A DNA stretch of 22,580 bases from JBOHBN01 sp050698355 (GTDB lineage: Bacteria; Actinomycetota; Actinomycetes; Streptosporangiales; WHST01), in the NCBI GenBank assembly GCA_050698355.1, contig JBOHBN010000229.1, positions 1 to 22,580 of the forward strand. Direction: 5' to 3'. The notes beneath the pieces were generated by a model, which was given only the letters and a program-made list of their open reading frames with translations, ran no database searches and was not told the DNA's origin. This document shows positions 15,356 through 22,337 of this stretch, piece by piece. Position 1 is the first letter of the stretch. The number at the start of each line of letters is the position of its first letter. Made by a program: the position numbers and the translations under genes.

Positions 15356-16294
15356 ATGACCGGTGCGGGCCTCTCGGTCGGCCGCGTCGTGGTGGTGGGC
15401 TCCATCAACGTCGACCTGGTCGCACAGGTGCCGCGGCTGCCGCGCGCCGGCGAGACGGTGACTGGCGGTGTGTTCGCCCGCCACCAGGGCGGCAAGGGCG
15501 CCAACCAGGCCGTGGCCGCCGCCCGGGCGGGCGGCGAGGTGGTGATGGTCGGCGCGGTCGGACCGGAGGACGAGGGCGCGCTGCCGGACCTGCAGAGCGA
15601 GGGCGTCGATACCGGGGCAGTGGCGCGGATACCCGATGCGTGGACCGGGCGGGCACTCATCGTGGTAGCCGACGACGGCGAGAACCAGATAGCCGTGGCG
15701 TCCGGAGCCAACCACCAGCTCGATCCCGCGCACGTGCACGATCGGCTCGAGGGCCTGACGCTCACCGACCGCGACGTCGTCGTGCTCTCGTACGAGCTGC
15801 TCGACGCGCCGCTCCTGGCGGCGGCGAAGGCGGCGGTATCCACAGGCGCCCGGCTGGTGGTGAACCCGGCGCCCGCGCGCCCCGCGGACGTGCTTCGTAC
15901 GCCACGCGCGCTCGTGACGCCCAACCGCAGCGAGCTGGCCGAACTCGTCGGCCTGCCGACCCGCACCGACGGCGAGTTGAGGGACGCGGCCGCCGCACTG
16001 GTCGAGGGCACCTCGGGCACTGCCGCGACGACGCTGGGCGCCGACGGCGTCCTGCTCGCGGACGGCACGTGCGTCGAGCACCTGCCCGCTTTCACCGCCG
16101 AGGTCCGCGACACCACCGGCGCGGGGGACACGCTGACCGGCGTGCTCGCCGCCAGCCTCGCAACCGGGCAGGACCTGCGCGGTTCGGTACGCCGGGCCAT
16201 GGCGGCCGCGGCCCTCGCGGTGACCCGCGCGGGCGCGCGCGATGGCATGCCCTCGGCGACCCGCATCGACGACTTCCTGCGCGACACGCGCTAA
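15356..16294 (+). CDS. rbsK: Ribokinase (PfkB family)
   Basis: A 312-residue sugar kinase that phosphorylates ribose at C5 with ATP. PfkB features are intact: VVVVGSINVD near the start (11-20), the substrate loop GGKGANQA (45-52), NPAPA (170-174), TPNRSE (188-193), and the catalytic DTTGAGDTLTG with the general base Asp258. Ribokinases commonly have DTTAAGDTF here, and the Gly and Leu are mild deviations. ATG 15356 follows GGGGGAG by 4 nt. It diverges from the ECF-nucleoside hydrolase operon, so it would process ribose released there; a nucleoside kinase of the same fold is the main alternative. It ends 10 bp before a perfect palindrome. Confidence 0.9.
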   Translation: MTGAGLSVGRVVVVGSINVDLVAQVPRLPRAGETVTGGVFARHQGGKGANQAVAAARAGGEVVMVGAVGPEDEGALPDLQSEGVDTGAVARIPDAWTGRALIVVADDGENQIAVASGANHQLDPAHVHDRLEGLTLTDRDVVVLSYELLDAPLLAAAKAAVSTGARLVVNPAPARPADVLRTPRALVTPNRSELAELVGLPTRTDGELRDAAAALVEGTSGTAATTLGADGVLLADGTCVEHLPAFTAEVRDTTGAGDTLTGVLAASLATGQDLRGSVRRAMAAAALAVTRAGARDGMPSATRIDDFLRDTR

Positions 16295-16304
16295 CCCGTC
16301 GAAC

Positions 16305-16346
16305 TGTCAGTACGTCAGCCCGCTATAGCGGGCTGACGTACTGACA
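16305..16346. terminator. 42-bp perfect palindrome between convergent genes, probable bidirectional terminator
   Basis: TGTCAGTACGTCAGCCCGCT at 16305-16324 continues as A and then the exact reverse complement to 16346, so 21 bp on each side pair without mismatch and with no spacer. It starts 10 bp after the ribokinase stop and ends 2 bp before the SPFH gene's stop codon. As RNA it gives a hairpin of about 19 bp in either direction; no T-tract follows. Each arm also contains the direct repeat GTCAG-TAC-GTCAG. Confidence 0.7.
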
Positions 16347-16348
16347 CG

Positions 16349-17182
16349 TTACGGGGCTTGGTGAACGGCGACGGGATCGGAGCCGGCGCTGTTCGCGCCT
16401 TCCTGGGCGGGCGCGGTCTGCGGGTCCTCCTTGGTGTTGGACTCCAGGAAGCGGAGCAACTCGACCGGGAACGGCAGGACGAGCGTGGAGTTCTTCTCCG
16501 CGGCGACCTCGACCACCGTTTCCAGCAGGCGCAGCTGCAGCGCCGACGGCGTCCTGGCCATCCTGGTGGCGGCCTGTGACAGCTTCTCCGACGCCTGCAG
16601 CTCGCCGTCCGCCGCGATGACGCGTGCGCGGCGTTCCCGCTCCGCCTCGGCCTGCCTGGACATCGACCGCTTCATCGTCTCCGGTAGCGAGACGTCCTTG
16701 ATCTCGACCCGGTCGATGTGCACGCCCCAGTCGATCGCCGGGCTGTCGATCATCACCGCGAGTCCCTCGTTGAGCTTCTCCCGGTTCGACAGCAGGTCAT
16801 CCAGGTCGCTCTTGCCGATGATCGACCGCAGCGACGTCTGGGCGACCTGACCGATCGCGTACAGGTAGTTCTCGACGTCGACGACCGCTCGTACGGGGTC
16901 GACGACCTTGAAGTACACGACCGCGTCGACGCGTACGGTCACGTTGTCACGCGTGATCCCGTCTTGTGCCGGGACCGGCATCGTGACGATCTGTAGGTTG
17001 ACCTTCTGCAGCCGGTCCGCGATCGGCACGATCATCCGAAACCCCGGATCTCGTGGGTTGCCGACGACCCGGCCGAACCGGAACACGACGCCGCGCTCGT
17101 ACTGGCGGAGTACCCGTACGCCGAGACCGAGCCAGCACAACGCGGCGACACACAACGCGATGAGCACATCGACGATGACCAT
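16349..17182 (-). CDS. SPFH/band-7 (stomatin-like) membrane protein
   Basis: A 277-residue protein anchored by one N-terminal transmembrane helix (about residues 3-22), followed by the SPFH domain (about 24-190) beginning QYERGVVFRFGRVVG and containing DNVTVRVDAVVYFKVVDPVRAV and GVHIDRVEIKDVSLPETMKRSM. An Ala/Glu/Arg-rich helical segment (about 175-215) then drives oligomerisation, and an acidic, Pro-containing tail ends the protein. Prokaryotic stomatins form large membrane rings that influence microdomains and proteostasis, often beside a NfeD protein, which is absent here. It stands alone, converging with the ribokinase. The start ATG 17182 is preceded by GGGAG. Confidence 0.9.
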   Translation of the reverse strand: MVIVDVLIALCVAALCWLGLGVRVLRQYERGVVFRFGRVVGNPRDPGFRMIVPIADRLQKVNLQIVTMPVPAQDGITRDNVTVRVDAVVYFKVVDPVRAVVDVENYLYAIGQVAQTSLRSIIGKSDLDDLLSNREKLNEGLAVMIDSPAIDWGVHIDRVEIKDVSLPETMKRSMSRQAEAERERRARVIAADGELQASEKLSQAATRMARTPSALQLRLLETVVEVAAEKNSTLVLPFPVELLRFLESNTKEDPQTAPAQEGANSAGSDPVAVHQAP

Positions 17183-17295
17183 GACGCTCTCCCACCCTCA
17201 CTGCGGGTCGCGCCGAGCCCTCGTCACGCCTCCGTCCGCGCTCGGACACGGCGCCGACCTTGAAGACCTACACACCATGTTACGCGTGGGAGATA

Positions 17296-17311
17296 ACAAC
17301 GTCGACAACGT
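17296..17311 (+). repeat. Tandem ACAACGT half-sites upstream of the TenA gene
   Basis: ACAACGT occurs at 17296-17302 and again at 17305-17311, a 9-bp period, about 40 bp before the TenA start and near the divergent SPFH promoter. Possible regulator contact sites, but short enough to be chance. Confidence 0.25.
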
Positions 17312-17350
17312 AGCCTTGAGCCTGGCTCTGTTGACGCGAGCGGAGGGACC

Positions 17351-18037
17351 GTGGACATCGACCCGTCGACCTTCAGCGCCGCGCTCGGGGCGCGGTGCGA
17401 GCCGATCTTCCGCGCGTTCTGGGAGCATCCGGCCGTTGCCGGCCTGCGCGACGGCTCGCTGCCCGCCGAGTGCGTGCGCCACTACGTGGCACAGGACCAC
17501 CAGTACCTCACCGCGTTCATGCGCTGCTACGGCCTGGGCATCGCCCTCAGCCCCGACCGGGAATGGGTCGGATGGTTCCAGGACAACATCACGGCCCTCG
17601 CCGACGAGACCGAGCCGCACGAGGCGCTGTGCCGGGCGATCGGAGCGACATACGACGGCGTGCAGGCGCACCGACTTGCACCGACCGCGCAGGGCTACGT
17701 CGATCACATGATGGCGGCCGGGCACGACAGCCTGGCCGTCCTGCTCGCCGCGCTGCTGCCGTGCCCGTGGACCTACATCTGGGCCGCGGTGCGGTTCGTC
17801 GAGGAGACCCCGCCCGCGTCCGACCATCCGTTCGGGCAGTGGTGGCGGTTCTACGCCTCCGCCGACTGCCAGGCACTGCTCGAGAGCTTCCGGTCCCGCC
17901 TCGACCGGGTCGCCGTGGACGCCGGCGATTCCGAACGGCGGCGGATGGCCGCCGCGTTCGAGACGAGCTGCCAGTACGAGGCGCGGTTCTGGCAGATGGC
18001 CTGGACGCTGGAGGACTGGCCGGCGCACGCTTCCTGA
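17351..18037 (+). CDS. tenA: TenA-family protein, thiaminase II/aminopyrimidine aminohydrolase type
   Basis: A 228-residue all-helical cytosolic enzyme. In Bacillus TenA the active site is Asp44, Tyr47, Tyr112, Cys135, Tyr139 and Glu205; here the same pattern appears as Asp49 and Tyr52 (AQDHQYL), Tyr116, Cys138 and Tyr142 (LPCPWTYIW) and Glu210 (CQYEARFWQMAW). With all residues present it should hydrolyse degraded thiamine derivatives such as aminopyrimidines to hydroxymethylpyrimidine for salvage. GTG 17351 has GGAGG four bases upstream. No thiamine biosynthesis gene lies next to it and I see no TPP-riboswitch landmark in its leader. A TenA-like protein with another substrate is the alternative. 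Confidence 0.88.
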   Translation: MDIDPSTFSAALGARCEPIFRAFWEHPAVAGLRDGSLPAECVRHYVAQDHQYLTAFMRCYGLGIALSPDREWVGWFQDNITALADETEPHEALCRAIGATYDGVQAHRLAPTAQGYVDHMMAAGHDSLAVLLAALLPCPWTYIWAAVRFVEETPPASDHPFGQWWRFYASADCQALLESFRSRLDRVAVDAGDSERRRMAAAFETSCQYEARFWQMAWTLEDWPAHAS

Positions 18038-18066
18038 CCGGCCGAGGGCATCGGTGCGGACATGCG

Positions 18067-18094
18067 AAGGGCCCCGGCCGTAGCCGGGGCCCTT
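18067..18094. terminator. Strong hairpin terminator between convergent tenA and csp genes
   Basis: AAGGGCCCCGGC (18067-18078), CGTA loop, GCCGGGGCCCTT (18083-18094): a perfect 12-bp stem with tetraloop, lying 29 bp after the TenA stop and 14 bp after the cold-shock stop. The A-rich and T-rich ends suit termination in both directions. Confidence 0.8.
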
Positions 18095-18108
18095 GCTGCG
18101 TCTGGGTG

Positions 18109-18312
18109 TCAGACCGAGCGGACGTTCTCCGCCTGCGGGCCCTTGGCGCCCTGCGTGACCTCGAACTCGACGCGCTGGTCATCATCCAGCGAACGGTAGC
18201 CATCGGCGGCGATCGCCGAGAAATGCACGAAGACGTCGGCGCCTCCGCCATCCGGTGCGATGAAGCCGTAGCCCTTCTCGCTGTTGAACCACTTCACACT
18301 GCCCTGGGCCAT
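18109..18312 (-). CDS. Cold-shock protein (CspA family)
   Basis: A 67-residue OB-fold RNA/DNA-binding protein starting MAQGSVKWFNSEKGYGFI. RNP1 (KGYGFI, 13-18) and RNP2 (VFVHF, 27-31) are intact, with aromatic residues that stack on single-stranded nucleic acid. It likely acts as an RNA chaperone. A good AGGAAAGAG ribosome-binding site precedes ATG 18312. The gene has a long structured leader (about 166 nt if the start near 18478 is right), as is usual for cold-shock mRNAs, which supports post-transcriptional temperature or growth control. It is monocistronic and ends in the hairpin shared with tenA. Confidence 0.97.
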   Translation of the reverse strand: MAQGSVKWFNSEKGYGFIAPDGGGADVFVHFSAIAADGYRSLDDDQRVEFEVTQGAKGPQAENVRSV

Positions 18313-18336
18313 GTGCTCTCTTTCCTCGCGTACCAA

Positions 18337-18358
18337 GGATCGGCCGTATTGCCGATCC
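18337..18358 (-). promoter_or_regulatory. Hairpin in the cold-shock mRNA leader
   Basis: GGATCGGC (18337-18344) and GCCGATCC (18351-18358) pair around a 6-nt loop, 25-46 nt upstream of the csp start and just before its ribosome-binding site. Cold-shock leaders are known to refold with temperature; a regulatory role here is inferred. Confidence 0.45.
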
Positions 18359-18484
18359 ATCCGATTGCGGCCACGAACCCGTGCGTTGAGCGACAGGACC
18401 AAGGATGTGATGGCGAGGACGTAACGTCCACGATCACGCTCCGCGGACGTTCGAAAACGATCAGAGAACTGCAACCGAATACAC

Positions 18485-18490
18485 AACACT
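18485..18490 (-). promoter_or_regulatory. Possible -10 box of the csp gene
   Basis: TAGTGT on the minus strand fits an actinobacterial -10 and would place the start near 18478. The matching -35 is unclear (TTAGGC is 19 bp away). A perfect 12-bp palindrome GCGGGTACCCGC (18497-18508) lies between the two, in the divergent spacer with the SDR gene, and could be an operator. Confidence 0.3.
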
Positions 18491-18584
18491 AGCACGCGCG
18501 GGTACCCGCCGCCTAACGGTGCCCTTGTGTGGCAGAGTCTCCGGGTGGCACAGGCGAAGGACAAGAGTCGAGGAAGGGGTGGCT

Positions 18585-19337
18585 GTGTCGGGTCGGGCCG
18601 TACTCGTGACAGGCGCCGTGCGCGGCATCGGGCGTTCGATCGCCACGGCGTTCGCCGAGCAGGGTGACCGGGTGGCCCTGCACCACCGGGCAAACGCCGA
18701 GGGCGCCGAGGAGCTTCGCGGTGAGCTGGCCGGTAGCGGGCACGCGGTGGTCCGCGCGGAGCTGACCGACCCGGACGCGGTCCGTCCCATGGTCGACGAG
18801 GCCGCCGCGGCGCTCGGTGGCCTCGACGTGCTGGTGAACAACGCCGCGGTGATGGTGCACCACCAGGTCGAGGACTCGACCTACGAGGAGTGGCAGCGGG
18901 CCTGGCAGGACGTCGTCGGCACCAACCTGCTCGCTGCCGCCAACGTCACCTGGTGCGCCGTCCAGCACCTGCGCCAACGGCCGAACGCGCGGATCGTCAA
19001 CGTGTCGTCGCGAGGCGCGTTCCGTGGCGAGCCGCACGCGCCCGCGTACGGGGCGAGCAAGGCGGGCCTGAACGCGTTCGGCCAGTCGCTCGCGAAGGCC
19101 CTCGGCCCGCTGGGTATCGCCGTCAGCTCGGTGGCACCCGGCTTCGTCGAGACCCGGATGGCGGGCGTGCAACTCACCGGAGAGCAGGGCGTGCGACGGC
19201 GGGCCGAGAGCCCGTTCGACCGCGTGGCCAGGCCCGAGGAGGTTGCGGCTGCCGTCGTCTGGCTCGCTTCATCCGAGGCGGAATGGGCGAGCGGTGCGGT
19301 GCTCGACCTCAACGGCGCGTCGTACCTGCGTACCTGA
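18585..19337 (+). CDS. Short-chain dehydrogenase/reductase (SDR), FabG-like
   Basis: A 250-residue Rossmann-fold NAD(P)-dependent oxidoreductase. Classical SDR landmarks: cofactor loop TGAVRGIG (9-16), NNA (85-87), catalytic Asn114 (GTNLLA), Ser142 (NVSS) and Tyr155/Lys159 (YGASK), then PGFVETRM. HHRAN after the second strand suggests preference for NADPH. The C-terminal DLNGASYL is near the usual DGG-type end. GTG 18585 is preferred because AGGAAGGGG lies 5 nt upstream; an in-frame ATG at 18519 has no such site. The substrate is not predictable. It converges with the GH18 gene with only 5 bp between stops. Confidence 0.9.
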   Translation: MSGRAVLVTGAVRGIGRSIATAFAEQGDRVALHHRANAEGAEELRGELAGSGHAVVRAELTDPDAVRPMVDEAAAALGGLDVLVNNAAVMVHHQVEDSTYEEWQRAWQDVVGTNLLAAANVTWCAVQHLRQRPNARIVNVSSRGAFRGEPHAPAYGASKAGLNAFGQSLAKALGPLGIAVSSVAPGFVETRMAGVQLTGEQGVRRRAESPFDRVARPEEVAAAVVWLASSEAEWASGAVLDLNGASYLRT

Positions 19338-19342
19338 TTCGA

Positions 19343-20551
19343 TCAGCTGTACGGTGCGCTCATCGCGTTGAACAGGCTGTGCTGCGCGTCGTCCTGGCCC
19401 AGTGCCCAGGTGAAGACGCCGCGCAGGTTGTGCCCCTTGGCGTACCAGGCCCGCACCGAGATCGACCGGGGGTTCTCGTAGGTGACGAACGTCTTGGTCT
19501 CCTCGTTGAACAGCCACGGCGCCGCGGCGCGCGAGCTCCAGTGCTGCGACCATGCCGGGTCGCCCCGCAGCTTCGTCTTGATCGTCGTCCAGCTCGGCGC
19601 GCCCGTGCGCTTGACCACCGGCTGGTAGAGCCCGTCGTTGTCGGTCGAGGTGACCTTGAACGCCTCGGCGAAGTACGGCTGGCCCAGCACGATCTTGTCC
19701 GCCGGCACGCCGTGCCGCTCGAAGTACTCGACGGCCGTGACGACCGAGTTCCACCGCTTGATGACCGGAGGTGTGGGATCGGCCGGGTCCGGACGCATCG
19801 GCGCGTTGAAGCCCGCCACCGTCGAGAAACCGTTGCTGAGGTTGTACGTCATCAGGTTGACGAAGTCGAGGACGTGCCCGAGCTTACGCAGCTCGAAGCT
19901 CTCGTTCGGGTCGTACGGTCCCGCCGACTGCAGCCGCCCCGCGGGGATCGCCGCGGCGAGAATCGTGTCCTCGCCGCGCTCCCGAGCGACCGCGTCGAGC
20001 GCGTGCCTGAACTCGCGGGCGAGGAGCGTGAAGTTGCGCCTGTCCTCGGGCCGGTACGTCAGCTCGGGCGGGCCGCCGGATACCGGGAACTCCCAGTCGA
20101 GGTCGATGCCATCGACGACATCGCCGTACTTGCCGAAGAACAGGTCGATGCACGAGTCGACCAGACGCTGCCGCGACTTGTGCGTCAGCGCCGCGTCGGA
20201 GAACCCGGTGGCTCCCCAGCCGCCGATCGAGATCTCGACGCGCAGCTGGGGGTGCTGCTCCTTCAGCTCGCCGAGTGCCGCGAGTTTCTTCTCGTCCCGG
20301 TCCCCGTGGGGCAGGACGCAGCGTCCGCTGTCGTCGATCTTCGCGAACGAGTAGAGGATGTCGGTGAGCCGGTCCGCCGGCAGGTCCGACACCGGGACGC
20401 CGCTCCAGGCCGGGTAGTACCCGGCGACCACGGCGTCGGGCGCGCCGTTTCGGTCCGGAGGACCGGCCATCGCCGTCCCGCTCCCGCTGAGAGCGAGCGC
20501 CATGCCCGCTCCCAGCACGATCGCCGCACGCCGTATCGATCGCATCATCAT
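19343..20551 (-). CDS. Secreted glycoside hydrolase family 18 enzyme (chitinase/endo-N-acetylglucosaminidase-like)
   Basis: A 402-residue enzyme with a signal peptide (basic MMMRSIRR, hydrophobic core, cleavage near AMA at about 27-30) and a GH18 TIM barrel. SIGGWG (108-113) is strand 3 and the catalytic DGIDLDWE (147-154) has Asp147, Asp150, Asp152 and acid Glu154 all present; MTYN (234-237) and a late Trp in FTWALG complete the substrate site. It should cleave beta-1,4-linked GlcNAc polymers by substrate-assisted catalysis. No carbohydrate-binding module is seen. The TAG stop of the serine hydrolase forms part of its AGGAG ribosome-binding site, so it is coupled to a cell-wall operon, making peptidoglycan a candidate substrate as well as chitin. 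The first ATG of three in a row is taken; the second has better spacing. Confidence 0.93.
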   Translation of the reverse strand: MMMRSIRRAAIVLGAGMALALSGSGTAMAGPPDRNGAPDAVVAGYYPAWSGVPVSDLPADRLTDILYSFAKIDDSGRCVLPHGDRDEKKLAALGELKEQHPQLRVEISIGGWGATGFSDAALTHKSRQRLVDSCIDLFFGKYGDVVDGIDLDWEFPVSGGPPELTYRPEDRRNFTLLAREFRHALDAVARERGEDTILAAAIPAGRLQSAGPYDPNESFELRKLGHVLDFVNLMTYNLSNGFSTVAGFNAPMRPDPADPTPPVIKRWNSVVTAVEYFERHGVPADKIVLGQPYFAEAFKVTSTDNDGLYQPVVKRTGAPSWTTIKTKLRGDPAWSQHWSSRAAAPWLFNEETKTFVTYENPRSISVRAWYAKGHNLRGVFTWALGQDDAQHSLFNAMSAPYS

Positions 20552-20555
20552 CGGA

Positions 20556-20561
20556 CTCCTA
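20556..20561 (-). promoter_or_regulatory. Ribosome-binding site overlapping the upstream stop codon
   Basis: TAGGAG on the minus strand contains both the serine hydrolase stop (TAG) and the AGGAG that serves the GH18 gene. It is followed by TCCG and three consecutive ATG codons (20551, 20548, 20545), so translation of the two genes is likely coupled. Confidence 0.6.
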
Positions 20562-22337
20562 GTTGCTCGTACGGGTCCAGCCGTCGGCCTCGAACGCGTT
20601 CCTGTCGTCGGGGCGAGCGCCGTTGAACAGCACGGCGCCGTCGGCGCTCCAGGCGCGCACGCCGTCCACGTAGACACCGCGGCCCTCGTAGAGCGTGTCG
20701 GTCGCGTAGCGCCAGCGCAGGTCGGTCACCCGGCCGGGTAGCTCGGCGCTGGCCTTGGCCCACCGCTTGCCCTCGTACCCGGAGAACTCGCCGTCGCTCG
20801 ACCAGGTGTACGGCCCGGCGCGCAGGTCGATCGGCACGGCCTTCCACGTGTCACCGCCATCGGTGGAGGCCTCGAGGCTGCCGATGTCGTAGCCGCTCTC
20901 GGTGTCGTACCAGAGGTCGAACGACAGACGGCCGCCGTCCGCGGGGACGTCGAGCGGGAGCCGCAGCGTCGAGGTGCGCAGGTCGCCCATCCCGGCGTAC
21001 CACGCGTCCGAACCCTTCGCCGGCTTCACCGGCAGAGCCCGCGCGAGGTCGCGTGCGACCGCGCGGCGGGACGGGTTGTTGCTGCCCCAGTCGCGAGTGG
21101 GGTGCACCCGGTTGGCGAGCAGGATGACGAACGAGTGCGTCGTCGGGTCGATCACGATCGACGGGCCGGTGTAGCCGGTGTGGCCCGCGGTCACAGGCGT
21201 GGTCAGCGCGTCCATGTACCACCGTTGCGACAGCTCGAAGCCCAGCCCGTGCTGGTTGCCCGGGAACTTCTCGTTGAAGTTCGTCAGCAGCGACCGGACG
21301 GAGTCACGGCTCAGGATGCGGGCATGGCCGTACCGGCCGCCGTTGAGGATCGTCTGCGCGAGCACCGCCATGTCATGGGCAGTGGAGAACATGCCGGCGT
21401 GGCCGGCGACCCCGCCGAGGCAGTACGCGTTCTCGTCGTGCACGGTGCCCCACACGATGCCGCGGTCGGTCCACGGCTGGTACTCGGTCGCCGCGATGCG
21501 CGGCTTCAGCTTGGCCGGCGGGTTGTACATCGTGTCGTCCATCCCGAGCGGTCCGGTGATCCGCTTGTGCACCACCGTGTCCAGGGACTTGCCGGTGACC
21601 GTCTCGATGACCTCCTGCATCGTCATCATGTTGATGTCGGAGTAGATGTATCGGGTGTCCGGCGGAGCCTGCGGTTTGGTGGCGTTGACCGCTGCCCACC
21701 GCTCGGCGTTCGTGTCGTAGGAGCACAGCGAGGGCGACGGATCCGGCCGCAGTCCGGAGGTGTGGGTGAGCAGGTTGCGGATGGTGATGTCGCCCTTGCC
21801 CTTCTGGGCGAACTCGGGGACGTACGACGCCACCGGCGCGTTGAGGTCGATCTGGCCGCGCTGGATCATCTGGACCGCCGCGATCGACGTGAAGAGCTTG
21901 GAGATCGAGGCGAGGTCGAAGATCGTGTCCTTCCTCGCTGGGATCCACTCGTTGCGGGGCAGCTCGGTCGCCTCACCGGTGTCGGCGTCGTAGCTCGCGT
22001 AGCGCAGCGCGTAGCCGACGGCCTCGTGACTCGCGATGACGCCGTCGTGCGCGGCGATCTCGACTGCCCCGGCGTACTCCGGATGGTTCGGCGAGGGCTT
22101 GAGGTACTGCGCGATGGAGTCACGCAGCTGGTGCACGTACTGGGGGACAAGGCCCGCCTCGCGCGCCGTGCCGTAGTGCAGCCGCGTTCCCGGAGTGAAG
22201 TGGACGTCGTCCGCGGTCACCGTCGGCGGGCCCTCCTTGCTGGCCGCGAACGCCGGCGCCGGTCCGGCGACCAGCGCGGTCGCCGTCGCGCCCGCTGCAA
22301 TGAGTACGCCAACGCCACGTGCACTGAACTTACCCAT
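20559..22337 (-). CDS. Secreted beta-lactamase-fold serine hydrolase with C-terminal beta domain (AmiE/YbbE-like position)
   Basis: A 592-residue exported protein. A signal peptide (about 1-32, ending AFAAS) precedes a class C beta-lactamase/PBP-type domain (about 60-435) with nucleophile Ser144 and Lys147 (SISK), the Tyr232-Ser-Asp motif (YSD, where YxN is usual) and His386-Thr-Gly (HTG replacing KTG). From about 445 a separate beta-rich domain follows (DLWYDTESGYDIGSLEASTDGGDTW), resembling the C-terminal domain of immune-inhibitor-A-like proteins. Its upstream neighbour is NamZ-like and its downstream neighbour GH18. In Bacillus the serine hydrolase AmiE (YbbE) in the NamZ cluster removes peptide from MurNAc-peptide, the best guess for this enzyme; an esterase or carboxypeptidase role is possible. 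ATG 22337 overlaps the NamZ stop by 8 bp. Confidence 0.88.
   Translation of the reverse strand: MGKFSARGVGVLIAAGATATALVAGPAPAFAASKEGPPTVTADDVHFTPGTRLHYGTAREAGLVPQYVHQLRDSIAQYLKPSPNHPEYAGAVEIAAHDGVIASHEAVGYALRYASYDADTGEATELPRNEWIPARKDTIFDLASISKLFTSIAAVQMIQRGQIDLNAPVASYVPEFAQKGKGDITIRNLLTHTSGLRPDPSPSLCSYDTNAERWAAVNATKPQAPPDTRYIYSDINMMTMQEVIETVTGKSLDTVVHKRITGPLGMDDTMYNPPAKLKPRIAATEYQPWTDRGIVWGTVHDENAYCLGGVAGHAGMFSTAHDMAVLAQTILNGGRYGHARILSRDSVRSLLTNFNEKFPGNQHGLGFELSQRWYMDALTTPVTAGHTGYTGPSIVIDPTTHSFVILLANRVHPTRDWGSNNPSRRAVARDLARALPVKPAKGSDAWYAGMGDLRTSTLRLPLDVPADGGRLSFDLWYDTESGYDIGSLEASTDGGDTWKAVPIDLRAGPYTWSSDGEFSGYEGKRWAKASAELPGRVTDLRWRYATDTLYEGRGVYVDGVRAWSADGAVLFNGARPDDRNAFEADGWTRTSN

Noticed and set aside
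17183..17350. TPP riboswitch before tenA
   Set aside because: Neither the CUGAGA nor the ACCUGA-type core landmarks of a thi-box are found.
19334..19346. Hairpin CTGAT-TCG-ATCAG across the convergent SDR/GH18 stops
   Set aside because: Five base pairs within overlapping stop regions; too weak to call a terminator.
18890..20626. Open frame of 578 codons on the plus strand
   Set aside because: Lies opposite the GH18 gene, is Arg/Val/Gly-rich without domains, and is a usual shadow frame in GC-rich DNA.
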